A stretch of DNA of 64,000 bases from Nostoc sp. NIES-4103 (GCF_002368335.1 NZ_AP018288.1:7556389-7620388); one strand, 5' to 3'. Positions 17,362-25,941 are shown, counted from the stretch's first letter. A program made the numbers and translations. Notes: generated from the sequence alone by a model not told the origin.

Positions 17362-18456
17362 ATGTCAGTTTTAGCAGCGATCACAGTCTTGGCTGTTTTG
17401 ATCTTGGTACACGAGTTGGGACATTTTGTTGCAGCACGTTCTCAAGGTATTCACGTTAACCGCTTTTCTTTGGGTTTTGGGCCAATTCTTTGGAAGTACC
17501 AAGGTTCTCAAACCGAATACGCTATCCGCGCTTTTCCTTTGGGTGGCTTTGTGGGCTTTCCCGATGACGATCCAGATAGCGATATTCCACCCAATGACCC
17601 GAATTTGCTGCGTAATCGTCCTATTTTAGACCGGGCGATCGTCATCAGTGCGGGAGTGATAGCAAATTTAATATTTGCCTATTTCCTTTTGGTGACGCAG
17701 GTTGCTTTAGTTGGTATCCCACAACCCAGCCAACCCCTACCAGGTGTTTTAATTCAACAACTAGCACCAGAAGTTAGTTCTGTCGCCCAAAAAGCAGGAA
17801 TTCAAAAAGGTGATGTGATCTTAGCTGCAAATCAAAGAGAATTTGGCACATCGCAGCAAGAGTTAGAAGCTTTGCGAGAAATCATCAAAACCAATGCAGG
17901 CAAAACTGTTAAATTAGACATTGCCCGTGATGACAAAAAGTTTTCTGTCAACATCGTTCCCGAAGCGAAAGCAAACGGTGAAGGTAGTATTGGCATCGGA
18001 CTTTCTCCCAACATCAAAGTAGAACGTCATCCTGTGACTAACCCAGTGGAAGCTTTGAGCCTTGGAGCAAGGGAGTTTCAGCGCATTGTCACACTCACAT
18101 TTAAAGGGTTTGGGCAGCTAATTACCAACTTTGGTGAAACAGCCAACCAAGTAGCAGGGCCAATTAAAATTGTAGAAATTGGTGCCAACATTGCCCAAAA
18201 CGATACGGGTAGTTTATTCTTTTTTGCTGCTTTGATCAGCATTAATTTGGCTGTGATCAATATTTTGCCTTTACCAGCTTTGGATGGAGGACAATTAGCG
18301 TTTCTGCTGATTGAAGGTTTGCGTGGTAAGCCTGTACCTGCCCGTGTCCAAGAAGGTGTAATGCAAACTGGTTTAATGCTACTGTTAGGACTGGGAATTT
18401 TTCTGATTGTTAAAGAAACTACCCAATTGGAATGGGTACAAAAATTGTTCCAGTGA
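17362..18456 (+). CDS. rseP: RIP metalloprotease RseP / site-2 protease
   Basis: 364 residues. The zinc-binding HELGH motif (17-21) lies in the first membrane helix. A periplasmic PDZ domain spans about 115-205 (PEVSSVAQKAGIQKGDVILAANQ). The second metal-site motif NILPLPALDGGQ lies near residue 300, followed by a last helix. It is an inner-membrane intramembrane protease. In other bacteria it cuts anti-sigma factors such as RseA; cyanobacterial substrates are mostly unknown. All catalytic residues are present. nth follows 54 bases downstream on the same strand. Confidence 0.93.
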   Translation: MSVLAAITVLAVLILVHELGHFVAARSQGIHVNRFSLGFGPILWKYQGSQTEYAIRAFPLGGFVGFPDDDPDSDIPPNDPNLLRNRPILDRAIVISAGVIANLIFAYFLLVTQVALVGIPQPSQPLPGVLIQQLAPEVSSVAQKAGIQKGDVILAANQREFGTSQQELEALREIIKTNAGKTVKLDIARDDKKFSVNIVPEAKANGEGSIGIGLSPNIKVERHPVTNPVEALSLGAREFQRIVTLTFKGFGQLITNFGETANQVAGPIKIVEIGANIAQNDTGSLFFFAALISINLAVINILPLPALDGGQLAFLLIEGLRGKPVPARVQEGVMQTGLMLLLGLGIFLIVKETTQLEWVQKLFQ

Positions 18457-18510
18457 CCAAAATAATTACTAATTCGTAATTCGTAATTATTTGGCTACAG
18501 AGCAACTCAA

Positions 18511-19197
18511 TTGATTGATGGAGACAAAAAACATCATTTGACTATTACCCGCAAATCCCTATCTAAGAAGCAACGGGCGCTAGAAATTCTCACTCGTCTG
18601 AAGCATCTTTATCCAGACGCAACTTGCTCTTTGAACTATTCAACACCGGTGCAACTGCTGGTGGCTACTATTCTCTCGGCTCAGTGTACAGATGAGCGGG
18701 TGAATAAAGTAACACCAGACTTATTTGCTCGGTTTCCCGATGCTGCTAGTTTGGCAAAGGCTGATTTGGTAGAGTTAGAAAATTTGGTACGTTCCACAGG
18801 GTTTTATCGCAATAAAGCCAAAAATATTCAAGCCGCATGTCGGATGATTGTTTCCGATTTTGACTCTGCTGTACCGAATACAATGGAGCAGTTATTGCTA
18901 CTTCCAGGTGTGGCGCGGAAGACAGCCAATGTAGTCTTGGCTCATGCTTATGGAATTAATGCTGGGGTGACTGTGGATACACATGTCAGTCGCCTCAGTC
19001 AGCGATTGGGTTTAACTGAGCATTCAGACCCGATCCGCATTGAAAAAGATTTAATGGGATTGTTACCCCAACCAGATTGGGAAAATTGGTCTATTCGGCT
19101 AATTTATCATGGTCGTGCTGTTTGTAAAGCGCGATCGCCTGCTTGCAGTGTTTGTCAGCTGGCTGATTTATGCCCTATTGGGGAGATGGGGGGATGA
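18511..19197 (+). CDS. nth: Endonuclease III
   Basis: 228 residues from a TTG start; no better in-frame start gives the full N-terminus. It is a bifunctional DNA glycosylase/AP lyase of base-excision repair, acting on oxidised pyrimidines. The helix-hairpin-helix LPGVARKTANVV contains the catalytic Lys137, and Asp156 lies in TVDTHV. The [4Fe-4S] ligands are Cys205, 212, 215 and 221 in the usual C-X6-C-X2-C-X5-C spacing. The last residues GEMGG and the stop codon are written by a GGGGAGATGG-type repeat, so the native end was overwritten just after the cluster. Confidence 0.93.
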   Translation: MIDGDKKHHLTITRKSLSKKQRALEILTRLKHLYPDATCSLNYSTPVQLLVATILSAQCTDERVNKVTPDLFARFPDAASLAKADLVELENLVRSTGFYRNKAKNIQAACRMIVSDFDSAVPNTMEQLLLLPGVARKTANVVLAHAYGINAGVTVDTHVSRLSQRLGLTEHSDPIRIEKDLMGLLPQPDWENWSIRLIYHGRAVCKARSPACSVCQLADLCPIGEMGG

Positions 19198-19316
19198 GGA
19201 GATGGGGAGATGAGGGAGATGAGGGAGATAAAACTACTAACTCCTAACTCCTAACTCTTAACTCCCTACTCCCCACTCTCCACTCCCCACTCCCCACTCC
19301 CCACTCCTCACTCCCT
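19180..19316. repeat. STRR arrays between nth and rpsN
   Basis: GAGATGGGG units (19180-19228) overlap the end of nth and run into TAACTCC and ACTCCCC heptamers (19237-19314). Confidence 0.85.
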
Positions 19317-19382
19317 ATTTTCCTAGAATTGAGAGGGACACTGTAGAATGGAAAATGCTGCCTTTTAATAATTAGAGAATGT

Positions 19383-19685
19383 ATGGCAAAGAAGAGCATG
19401 ATTGAGCGCGAAAAGAAACGCGCCAAGTTAGTACAAAAGTATGCCCAAAAGCGGGAAGCTTTGCTAGAAGAGTTCAAAAACACTGAATCTCCTCTAGATA
19501 AACTAGAAGTTCATCGCCAAATTCAACAGCTACCGCGTAACAGTGCGCCGAACCGTCGCCGCAACCGTTGTTGGGTGACTGGTCGTCCTAGAGGTGTTTA
19601 CCGTGATTTTGGACTGTCTCGGAACGTACTCCGGGAATGGGCCCATGAAGGTCTTTTACCTGGAGTGGTTAAGTCTAGTTGGTAG
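19383..19685 (+). CDS. rpsN: 30S ribosomal protein S14
   Basis: 100 residues from ATG: MAKKSMIEREKKRAKLVQKY at the N-terminus and RRRNRCWVTGRPRGVYRDFG and LSRNVLREWAHEGLLPGVVKSSW at the end. This is the long, zinc-free S14 type (no CxxC pairs), as usual in cyanobacteria and plastids. It binds the 16S rRNA 3' domain in the small subunit head. It stands alone, outside the ribosomal protein clusters, also usual for the group. Confidence 0.97.
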   Translation: MAKKSMIEREKKRAKLVQKYAQKREALLEEFKNTESPLDKLEVHRQIQQLPRNSAPNRRRNRCWVTGRPRGVYRDFGLSRNVLREWAHEGLLPGVVKSSW

Positions 19686-19748
19686 TCAAAAGTTAAGAGT
19701 CCACAGTCAAAAGTCCACAGTTTAGAGCTTTTGACTATTGACCATTGA

Positions 19749-20087
19749 CTATTGACCACAACATTTATCAATTCCCAGACTTTCTAAGAGTAGATCGCTG
19801 ACGGCGTTAGCGATCGCAAACTCTCCATAGAAACTTTTGGAAAAATCAAACGCTTGCATCTCTGTGACAATGGCAATTACTAAAGATCCTAAGTCGTTTT
19901 CTCCTTCCATGCGCTGTCGCACAAAAATCTGTGCTGCTCGTTGAGCAATCTTGTGATTGATTGTTTCTGGGATGAATTCTGCATCTAGCCACCGCAACAA
20001 ACGCTCTTGCAACCATTCACCTTCAAGGTGGGGATTGAGAGATGGTGGTAGGGTGATAGGTGGTATTGTTTCAGCCATTTTTTTCAA
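19749..20087 (-). CDS. Conserved cyanobacterial hypothetical protein (112 aa)
   Basis: 112 residues, or 109 if the second ATG (MAETIPP) is the start. It is hydrophilic and mostly helical: LPPSLNPHLEGEWLQERLLRWLDAEF, then KIAQRAAQIFVRQRMEGENDLGSLVIAIVTEMQ. There is no signal peptide or membrane helix. I think it is a cyanobacteria-specific protein but cannot name a function. It is convergent with rpsN and divergent from aat. Confidence 0.7.
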   Translation of the reverse strand: MKKMAETIPPITLPPSLNPHLEGEWLQERLLRWLDAEFIPETINHKIAQRAAQIFVRQRMEGENDLGSLVIAIVTEMQAFDFSKSFYGEFAIANAVSDLLLESLGIDKCCGQ

Positions 20088-20172
20088 CGCAAAGAAACGT
20101 TAGGGAAATTACAGAGTTACGCAGAGGATGACTGTTAGCATCAAGTTGCGTGACTCTGGTATTTTTTTATCT

Positions 20173-20748
20173 ATGGAATATGATATCGCTGCTATTATTC
20201 AAGGATATGCTCAAGGTTATTTTCTCATGGCTGACGATAGCGATCGCTTGGGATGGTATGGAAGTCGCGATCGGACTTTGATTCCCTTGGATGAACGATT
20301 TCGCTATCCTAAGTCTTTGCAGCGTGTTTTGAACCAAGAGCGTTTCAGTGTGGCGATTAACCGTGATTTTCAAGCTGTAGTCGCTGGCTGTTCTAACCGG
20401 GAAACGACTTGGATTTCACCAGAATTACAAGAGATTTACTGGCTACTTTACCAGAAAGGTTTCGCTTATAGTTTTGAAACTTGGCAAGGTGATGAACTCG
20501 CTGGGGGAATTTTGGGAATTGTCATTGGTGGTGCTTTTATTGGCGAGTCAATGTTTTATCGCATTACCGAAGGTTCAAAAGTAGCGATGGTCAAGTTGGT
20601 GGAGAGATTACGCCAAAGAAATTTTGTGCTATTTGATGCTCAAATGATGAATCCGCATTTAGAAAGATTTGGGGCTTATGGCATTGAAGATCAAGAATAT
20701 CAAGCTTTACTTCAAAAAGCGTTGCAACGGCGCTGTTATTTGGTATAA
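20173..20748 (+). CDS. aat: Leucyl/phenylalanyl-tRNA--protein transferase
   Basis: 191 residues from the ATG giving MEYDIAAIIQGYAQGYFLMAD, the usual cyanobacterial start; the frame is open 15 codons upstream but without need. It transfers Leu or Phe from tRNA to N-terminal Arg/Lys of proteins, making them N-end-rule substrates for ClpS/ClpAP(C). Family motifs include LGWYGSRDRTLIPLD, WISPELQEIYWLLYQKGFAYSFETW, GGAFIGESMFYR and FDAQMMNPHLERFGAY. The length matches the short cyanobacterial form. Confidence 0.93.
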   Translation: MEYDIAAIIQGYAQGYFLMADDSDRLGWYGSRDRTLIPLDERFRYPKSLQRVLNQERFSVAINRDFQAVVAGCSNRETTWISPELQEIYWLLYQKGFAYSFETWQGDELAGGILGIVIGGAFIGESMFYRITEGSKVAMVKLVERLRQRNFVLFDAQMMNPHLERFGAYGIEDQEYQALLQKALQRRCYLV

Positions 20749-20825
20749 ACAGTGACGCAATTATTAACATAGCTTTTCTCTGTTGTGTAACAATAATGCT
20801 TGAGCCGCACAACGCTTCATTGATA

Positions 20826-21050
20826 TTAGCTTGCTTGATTGGGAATTATAGTTCGGTTCAGCAGACTCATATATTTGCCTGGACAACTCGAAACAGGTAT
20901 GATTTTGCTCCATGTGTTTACTTCTATGCCAAGGTAACGCTGGCTGTAGATGTAATTTCTGATATTTTCCTCTGTACCAATTACAAGGATGGTGAGAACA
21001 CGAGGATCACAATTGCCGAAATTTTCAAGGTTAAATGTGGCAGTAGTCAT
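20826..21050 (-). CDS. Small hypothetical protein divergent from the methyltransferase
   Basis: 74 residues: MTTATFNLENFGNCDPRVLTI at the start, then EENIRNYIYSQRYLGIEVNTWSKIIP and KYMSLLNRTI. The residue use looks like a real protein rather than a shadow, and the opposite-strand frame is less convincing. I do not recognise a domain. Its start is 50 bases from the palindromic operator of the methyltransferase, so it may share control with the R-M locus. Confidence 0.5.
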   Translation of the reverse strand: MTTATFNLENFGNCDPRVLTILVIGTEENIRNYIYSQRYLGIEVNTWSKIIPVSSCPGKYMSLLNRTIIPNQAS

Positions 21051-21084
21051 AGTAATTGTATCTCTTTATAAATAAGAGAGTTGC

Positions 21085-21115
21085 TTGACGATACATTACG
21101 AATACTATAGTATTC
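21085..21115 (+). promoter_or_regulatory. Methyltransferase promoter with 16-bp controller-protein operator
   Basis: The perfect palindrome GAATACTATAGTATTC occupies 21100-21115 and ends four bases before the methyltransferase ATG. A TTGACG at 21085-21090 and a TATAGT inside the palindrome (spacing 15) could be the -35 and -10. The half-site recurs upstream of the controller gene (23241-23271), so bound controller protein should repress the methyltransferase promoter. Confidence 0.7.
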
Positions 21116-21119
21116 AAAT

Positions 21120-22256
21120 ATGAAACACAAGATTATTGATTTATTTGCTGGTGCTGGTGGTTTAACTACAGGATTTCACATGGCGGGTTTTGAATCCCTA
21201 TGTGCAATAGATGTAAATGCAAAAGCCTTGGCGACCTACAAGCACAATTATCCAGACACTAAAATCATTCATCAGGACATACGTAAAGTTAGTCCTAGTG
21301 AATTACGATTAGCCTTGGGCTTGCAGCGAGAAGAACTAACAGCGTTGATTGGCGGGCCTCCGTGTCAGGGTTTTTCTAGAAATATACCTGCTGGTTATCG
21401 TTACTTAAATGATTCTCGTAACCAGCTATATAAAACTTTTTTAGAATTTGTAGAAGAGTTGAAACCCCTTTATGTCTTAATGGAGAATGTACCTGAAATA
21501 TTAAAAGCTTACGATGGTGTAATTAGAAAAGAAATAACAGAAAAACTTGAATCATTAGGCTATAAAGTTGTCTGTTCATCATTAAATGCTGCACATTATG
21601 GAATACCGCAAACGAGATCCAGAGCTTTTTTTATAGCTAGTTTAGAACAGTTGATTGACTTTCCTGCACCGACACATTTTGGTAATATTAGGAGTGATTA
21701 TAAAACTACAAATTATTGTAAACAACTTAATTTGTTAGAGACAAATAATTCTTCACTTGTCACAGTCAGAGATGCAATTGATGACTTGCCACCACTAAAT
21801 GCAGGACAAAACTATGATGCTAAAGTTTATCCTTTTGCTCCACAAACTACATATCAAGCTATGATGCGTCATGAAAGCATGAGAATTGTTAATCATGTCG
21901 CTCGTGCTTTAAGTCCAATTCAATTATCAAGAGCGCGCGCCCTTCGTGAAGGACAAGATGCTAGAGACTTACCTTGTGAATTAGCTCCTAAGAAACACTA
22001 CAGCGGCGCATACGGAAGACTTTACTGGGATAAGCCAGCAAGAACTATCACTAGATGGCTCTTTCATCCTGGTTCAGGTCGATTTTTTCATCCTACTCAG
22101 GATCGAACAATTACAATACGCGAAGCTGCAAGATTACACTCTTATCCAGATAATTTTCACTTTTTAGGAACATATACTGATATGGCTTCTCAAATTGGTG
22201 AATCCGTACCTCCACTTTTAGCTAAAGTTATAGCCTCATCTATCCTTCAAGCTTAA
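21120..22256 (+). CDS. Type II DNA (cytosine-5-)-methyltransferase
   Basis: 378 residues. Ordered C5-methyltransferase motifs: I IDLFAGAGGLTTGFH (SAM binding, 6-20), IV GGPPCQGFSR with nucleophile Cys82, VI MENVPE with Glu122, VIII GIPQTRSRAFFIA, and X QIGESVPPLLAKVIASSI. The target-recognition region lies between VIII and X. It methylates cytosine and protects host DNA from the partner nuclease. It is convergent with the putative restriction gene, overlapping its 3' end by four bases. The recognition site cannot be read from sequence. The leader is only four bases after the operator. Confidence 0.93.
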   Translation: MKHKIIDLFAGAGGLTTGFHMAGFESLCAIDVNAKALATYKHNYPDTKIIHQDIRKVSPSELRLALGLQREELTALIGGPPCQGFSRNIPAGYRYLNDSRNQLYKTFLEFVEELKPLYVLMENVPEILKAYDGVIRKEITEKLESLGYKVVCSSLNAAHYGIPQTRSRAFFIASLEQLIDFPAPTHFGNIRSDYKTTNYCKQLNLLETNNSSLVTVRDAIDDLPPLNAGQNYDAKVYPFAPQTTYQAMMRHESMRIVNHVARALSPIQLSRARALREGQDARDLPCELAPKKHYSGAYGRLYWDKPARTITRWLFHPGSGRFFHPTQDRTITIREAARLHSYPDNFHFLGTYTDMASQIGESVPPLLAKVIASSILQA

Positions 22257-22990
22257 TTTTCAGGAAACTGCGTATTGATTTGATCTTGCAAAGCAGAGAG
22301 AACTGTTTTTACATATCGATCAAGCGTTAGACGAGTTCTTTCAACTCTAATATGAACTGCTTGTACAGGAATAGTTCTAGCTCGGAAAAGTTGTTTTTGA
22401 TTTTTGTACCAAATTAATTCTATTTTGCCTGCAACGCTTCCCTGTAATCCTACTCCTGATCCTCCAGTAATTTTATCTACCGTCCAAGCCCAAGAAAAGG
22501 TATTTGGATCAAGAGGATTAAGTGGAAACTCACAGTAAACATACTCATAGCCTTTGATAGTTTTCAGTAATATGCTTTCATAACTGTTTATAACGCCTTG
22601 TGCTGCCTGACTTAAAATAATCTTCTCGTTCCAATGTTGAATAATCGCTGCTCCAAGTTCATTAGGTGAGGATTGCTCAGTCAAACCAGGAAAACCCAGT
22701 TGGGCAGCTTTCTTAATAATATCTGCTCGTTGAATGACAAACAAAAATGAACTTCCAAAGTTGAAGTTATTCAGTTGTAGGGATTTAAGTGACCAGCCAG
22801 TTTTAGTTACTAAATCAACAGCATCATAAAGAAGCTTGCTACGTCCCAAAGCAGGATCTAATAAAGGAATATCCTTAACATAATGAAAAATTGCTTCCCA
22901 GGTATAATCTTCTATCGAGCCGATGACTGGAGATGCAATGGTCGCAATAATTGCTTGCTTTAGCCTTTCAATCTCATTGTCGGTCAACAC
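22253..22990 (-). CDS. Putative type II restriction endonuclease (family not recognised)
   Basis: 245 residues with no domain I can name. The assignment rests on position: it overlaps the controller gene by 17 bases upstream and the cytosine methyltransferase by four bases downstream. The protein is soluble, mixed alpha/beta. Possible nuclease-like segments are DYTWEAIFHYVKDIPLLDPALGRSKLLYDAVDLV and GKIELIWYKNQKQLFRARTIPV, but no clear PD-(D/E)xK triad is visible. Translation from inside the controller gene suggests coupling, which delays nuclease production until controller has accumulated. The gene is intact. Confidence 0.65.
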   Translation of the reverse strand: MLTDNEIERLKQAIIATIASPVIGSIEDYTWEAIFHYVKDIPLLDPALGRSKLLYDAVDLVTKTGWSLKSLQLNNFNFGSSFLFVIQRADIIKKAAQLGFPGLTEQSSPNELGAAIIQHWNEKIILSQAAQGVINSYESILLKTIKGYEYVYCEFPLNPLDPNTFSWAWTVDKITGGSGVGLQGSVAGKIELIWYKNQKQLFRARTIPVQAVHIRVERTRLTLDRYVKTVLSALQDQINTQFPEN

Positions 22991-23219
22991 TTAGAGATTC
23001 CTCTACAGGTTTTAAAAATTCACTCATGGTCATACCTAAAGCATTGGTAATATGGTTGAGAACTCTAACAGATGGACTTTTTAACCCTCGCTCAAGCTGG
23101 CTGATATAAGTTCTGTGCAGACCTGTCACTTCTGCAAGATACTCCTGTGACCAACCTTTTTCTGTACGACGGCGCTGTAATTCTAGTCCTAAAATTTGGT
23201 CTAATTTACTGGACTGCAT
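22974..23219 (-). CDS. R-M controller (C) protein, XRE-family HTH
   Basis: 81 residues from the ATG giving MQSSKLDQILGLELQRRRTEKGWSQ; the frame runs further upstream but the operator lies there, so this start is preferred. The helix-turn-helix is WSQEYLAEVTGLHRTYISQLERG followed by PSVRVLNHITNALGM, the C-protein layout of Esp1396I/AhdI type. It should bind the tandem sites 22 bases upstream, first activating and then limiting its own and the nuclease gene, and repress the methyltransferase. It overlaps the start of the nuclease gene. Confidence 0.85.
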   Translation of the reverse strand: MQSSKLDQILGLELQRRRTEKGWSQEYLAEVTGLHRTYISQLERGLKSPSVRVLNHITNALGMTMSEFLKPVEESLSVDRQ

Positions 23220-23240
23220 GAAAAAAAAGCGTAGAGCTTT

Positions 23241-23271
23241 GAATACGAAAGTTCTACAGACTAAAGTATTC
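23241..23271 (-). promoter_or_regulatory. Tandem controller-protein operators (OL/OR-like)
   Basis: Two adjacent 16-bp sites, 23241-23256 and 23256-23271, match the methyltransferase palindrome at 11 and 12 of 16 positions. The outermost half-sites GAATAC and GTATTC are exact. The arrangement of a double site before C/R and a single perfect site before M is that of known C-protein circuits. Confidence 0.7.
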
Positions 23272-23379
23272 AAAATAGCTCTAACAGCCATTGATAAGTG
23301 ATTGAAATTGGTATCGGTGAAGATGTGCTTTAAGGATTGCTGTTGAGCGATCGCCGCCCTAAAATTAGCAAACAAATAA

Positions 23380-23952
23380 TTAGCCCCAAACTTTACTGAG
23401 TTTTAATTCAAACCCAGGAAGCAAATCTTCACCGGAAAGTAAATTTGGTGCTTGCAAAATCTCAGTTGGTTGTCCTGTGCGATAAATTTCTACTCGTCTT
23501 TGTTGAGGGTCAATTAACCATCCGAGTTTAACCCCGTTACTCATATATTCTTGCATCTTGGCTTGCAAGGTTGCTAAATCATCGCTACTGGAACGCAATT
23601 CCACAACAAAATCCGGCGCAATTGGTGAAAACTCATATCGTTGCTGTTCTTCAGTAAGGCTGTTCCAGCGTTCTTTGATTATCCATGCAGCATCAGGCGA
23701 TCGCACTGCACCATTAGGCAGAGTGAAGCCTGTAGACGAGTCAAAAACAACACCAAGTTCTGTACTATCATTCCAGTTCCATAACTGCGCCGTCAGTCCA
23801 GAGTTTTGTTGTCCCGTCCAAGTGTGAGTCGGTGACATAGCAATGACTTCTCCAGCAGCAGTTAATTCTAGCCGCAAATCTCGATTGGCTTGGCAAATTT
23901 CCCAAAACTGATCGCGAGTGATGCTGGGGATTTTGATTGCCAGAGTAATCAT
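23380..23952 (-). CDS. Uma2-family endonuclease
   Basis: 190 residues. The PD-(D/E)xK-like Uma2 (DUF820) core shows VRSPDAAWI, PDFVVELRSSSDDLATLQAKMQEYMSNGVKLGWLIDPQQRRVEIYR and a C-terminal LPGFELKLSKVW. The conserved Asp, Glu-Leu-Arg and Lys residues are present. The family is hugely expanded in cyanobacteria; biochemical roles are not established. The gene is independent of the R-M locus as far as visible. Confidence 0.88.
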   Translation of the reverse strand: MITLAIKIPSITRDQFWEICQANRDLRLELTAAGEVIAMSPTHTWTGQQNSGLTAQLWNWNDSTELGVVFDSSTGFTLPNGAVRSPDAAWIIKERWNSLTEEQQRYEFSPIAPDFVVELRSSSDDLATLQAKMQEYMSNGVKLGWLIDPQQRRVEIYRTGQPTEILQAPNLLSGEDLLPGFELKLSKVWG

Positions 23953-24009
23953 AATTTCAGTTTTTCCCTAGCTTGATTGTGTCTATATTTTGATAGTATC
24001 GCTATAAAA

Positions 24010-24825
24010 CTAACCTGGCGTTTTTTGTTCGGTAACTAACGTCAGATTCACCCATTCTCCTTTGTCGTCGTAGTTGCGAATTATTCGTTGGCGCAGGTTT
24101 GGCTTGATTAACCAACCCAATTCTAAAAATAAAGATTGACCCAACTGCGCCTGCAATAGAGAAGTCGCAGATGCACCATCAGGTAATAGTAAAACTTGTA
24201 CTTGCTTTTGTGGATTTTCGTCAAAGTGGATGATAGAACCTTTGATGGTAGCTGTTGAAGTAATGGTGTTTTCACCAAAACTCAAACTTTGAATTAATCG
24301 CCCATTATGATCAAGTTGTAATTGTAGAGTGGTAGAGTAAATATCAGGCGATCGCAAATCTCGATATATTGTCACTGCTTCGCCAAGCCATTTCCCCAAT
24401 AAGTCTTCTACCTTCAATTCTGGACGTTCTGCTTTTGGGGTGCCAGCTAAATGTTCACGAATTAAGGTGAGTTGGTATAATTGACCGTTTTGGTTAAACA
24501 GTTGCACCAGACGTAAGCGGCGATTTTCATAAATTAAACCAAATTCTGCCCCAAATTGGCTAAATGGAGCAAGCTGAATTGAACCTTGAGAAAAAGCGCC
24601 ATTTTCAAAAAATAAAAGACTTCCTCCCACCGAAGTAAATTCTAAAACCATATCGCTTAACCCTGAACGACACAGAGTCAGGCGCACTTTCTGGTTGTCG
24701 TTGAAACCTTCTAAAGTTAAACGGCTAGGAATATCCTTGACAAATGTTCCTTGGGGTGAGAAGGTCGTGAATGAACCTTCCCAGACACCCAGATTTTGCA
24801 GAAAACTTTCCCATTGTGATTTCAT
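24010..24825 (-). CDS. DUF3598 family protein
   Basis: 271 residues beginning MKSQWESFLQNLGVWEGSFT, with paired beta-rich halves (LTLEGFNDNQKVRLTLCRS and LLGKWLGEAVTIYRDLRSPDIYSTTLQLQLD). This is the cyanobacterial/plastid DUF3598 layout, a duplicated lipocalin-like fold. The ligand and function are unknown. There is no signal peptide. TAATTCG repeats lie immediately upstream. Confidence 0.8.
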   Translation of the reverse strand: MKSQWESFLQNLGVWEGSFTTFSPQGTFVKDIPSRLTLEGFNDNQKVRLTLCRSGLSDMVLEFTSVGGSLLFFENGAFSQGSIQLAPFSQFGAEFGLIYENRRLRLVQLFNQNGQLYQLTLIREHLAGTPKAERPELKVEDLLGKWLGEAVTIYRDLRSPDIYSTTLQLQLDHNGRLIQSLSFGENTITSTATIKGSIIHFDENPQKQVQVLLLPDGASATSLLQAQLGQSLFLELGWLIKPNLRQRIIRNYDDKGEWVNLTLVTEQKTPG

Positions 24826-24860
24826 ACTAATTCGTAATTCGTAATTCGTAATTCGTAATT
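24826..24860. repeat. STRR array of TAATTCG units
   Basis: Four tandem copies of the heptamer TAATTCG lie between the DUF3598 and ftsX genes. Confidence 0.9.
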
Positions 24861-24885
24861 AAAACATTGGTTTACTGACCACTGA

Positions 24886-25788
24886 CTAACTTTTGGCAAA
24901 ACGCCGTACAGCGAATAAGCTCCCCATTAATCCTACAGCTGCACCAAAACTTAAGAGAATCAGGGGCAATAATAAAATTTGTGCGGGGGTGAGTTGCAAG
25001 CCATTGCTAATAAATTGGATAAATTCAGGCTGATTAGTTATTAACTTACCAATAAACTGTTGAATTATAGAAATACAACTCCAAGCGATCGCACCGCCAA
25101 GCAAGCCAAAAGCAATTCCTTGTAAAATAAATGGTAGGTAAATCCACACAGAAGTTGCTCCCACCAGTTGCATGATTTCAATTTCTCGCCGTCGCGCCAT
25201 GACAATCAGGCGAATGGTGGTAGTGGTGACAGCGATCGCGGTTAAGGTCAAAATAATTGTAATCGTCAAGGTAATCCAGTTCAAACCTTGGTGTAACTGA
25301 GCAATGCGTTTGACTGCTTCATCTACATACTGCACAGCATCAACTCCCTGCAACTTTGCTAGCTGAGTTGCTAAACTAGGTACAACCTGAGAGTTACGTG
25401 CTTTTACCTTCATCTCATCAACCAGAGGATTATCACCTAACTGTTGGGTAGCACCATCAATATCTGAAATTCCCAATTCTTTAACTAATTTAGTCCAAGC
25501 TTGCTCTTTGGTAATTGTTTGGGTTGCGACTACCTCTGGCATTTTCGCCACCAGCGTTTCAATGCTTTGAGCCTCTATACCTGGATCGAAATAAACTAAA
25601 ACTTCCAACTGGCTACCGAACTGGTTGAGAAGTTTTTCGACTTGCCAAGAAGTTTGCAGACTCAAGCCGAATAAAAATAGTAACACTGTAACGGTACTCA
25701 CTGCTGCCCAATTCATCCAACCACCGCGCAGCAAGCCAAGGAAAGTTTCTTTCAGTAAGTAGTCTAGTTTTGTGAAAAATTTAAACAC
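24886..25788 (-). CDS. ftsX: Cell division protein FtsX (ABC permease-like)
   Basis: 300 residues from a GTG start giving (M)FKFFTKLDYLLKETFLGLLRGGW; the frame is open 22 codons further up, but that part is encoded by STRR DNA. There is one N-terminal helix (about 27-45), a large periplasmic loop (50-165) and three C-terminal helices with RREIEIMQLVGATSVWIYLPF, the FtsX signature. With the ATPase FtsE (not in this window) it controls cell-wall hydrolases at the septum. The length is normal. Confidence 0.9.
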   Translation of the reverse strand: MFKFFTKLDYLLKETFLGLLRGGWMNWAAVSTVTVLLFLFGLSLQTSWQVEKLLNQFGSQLEVLVYFDPGIEAQSIETLVAKMPEVVATQTITKEQAWTKLVKELGISDIDGATQQLGDNPLVDEMKVKARNSQVVPSLATQLAKLQGVDAVQYVDEAVKRIAQLHQGLNWITLTITIILTLTAIAVTTTTIRLIVMARRREIEIMQLVGATSVWIYLPFILQGIAFGLLGGAIAWSCISIIQQFIGKLITNQPEFIQFISNGLQLTPAQILLLPLILLSFGAAVGLMGSLFAVRRFAKS

Positions 25789-25825
25789 ACATAACACCTT
25801 TGTACAAGATAACACCACATTTATA

Positions 25826-25888
25826 GCTGACAACTGACCACTGACAACTGACAACTAACCACTGACCACTAACCACTGACCACTGACT
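25826..25888. repeat. STRR array of CCACTGA/CAACTGA units
   Basis: About nine tandem heptamers of ACTGACC/ACTGACA type lie between ftsX and def, which are divergent, and reach into the open frame upstream of the ftsX start. Confidence 0.9.
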
Positions 25889-25941
25889 AGATTGATAGAA
25901 TTAAAGTAGTAGGAATTTTCACAATTGAGCTATTGAGAATC

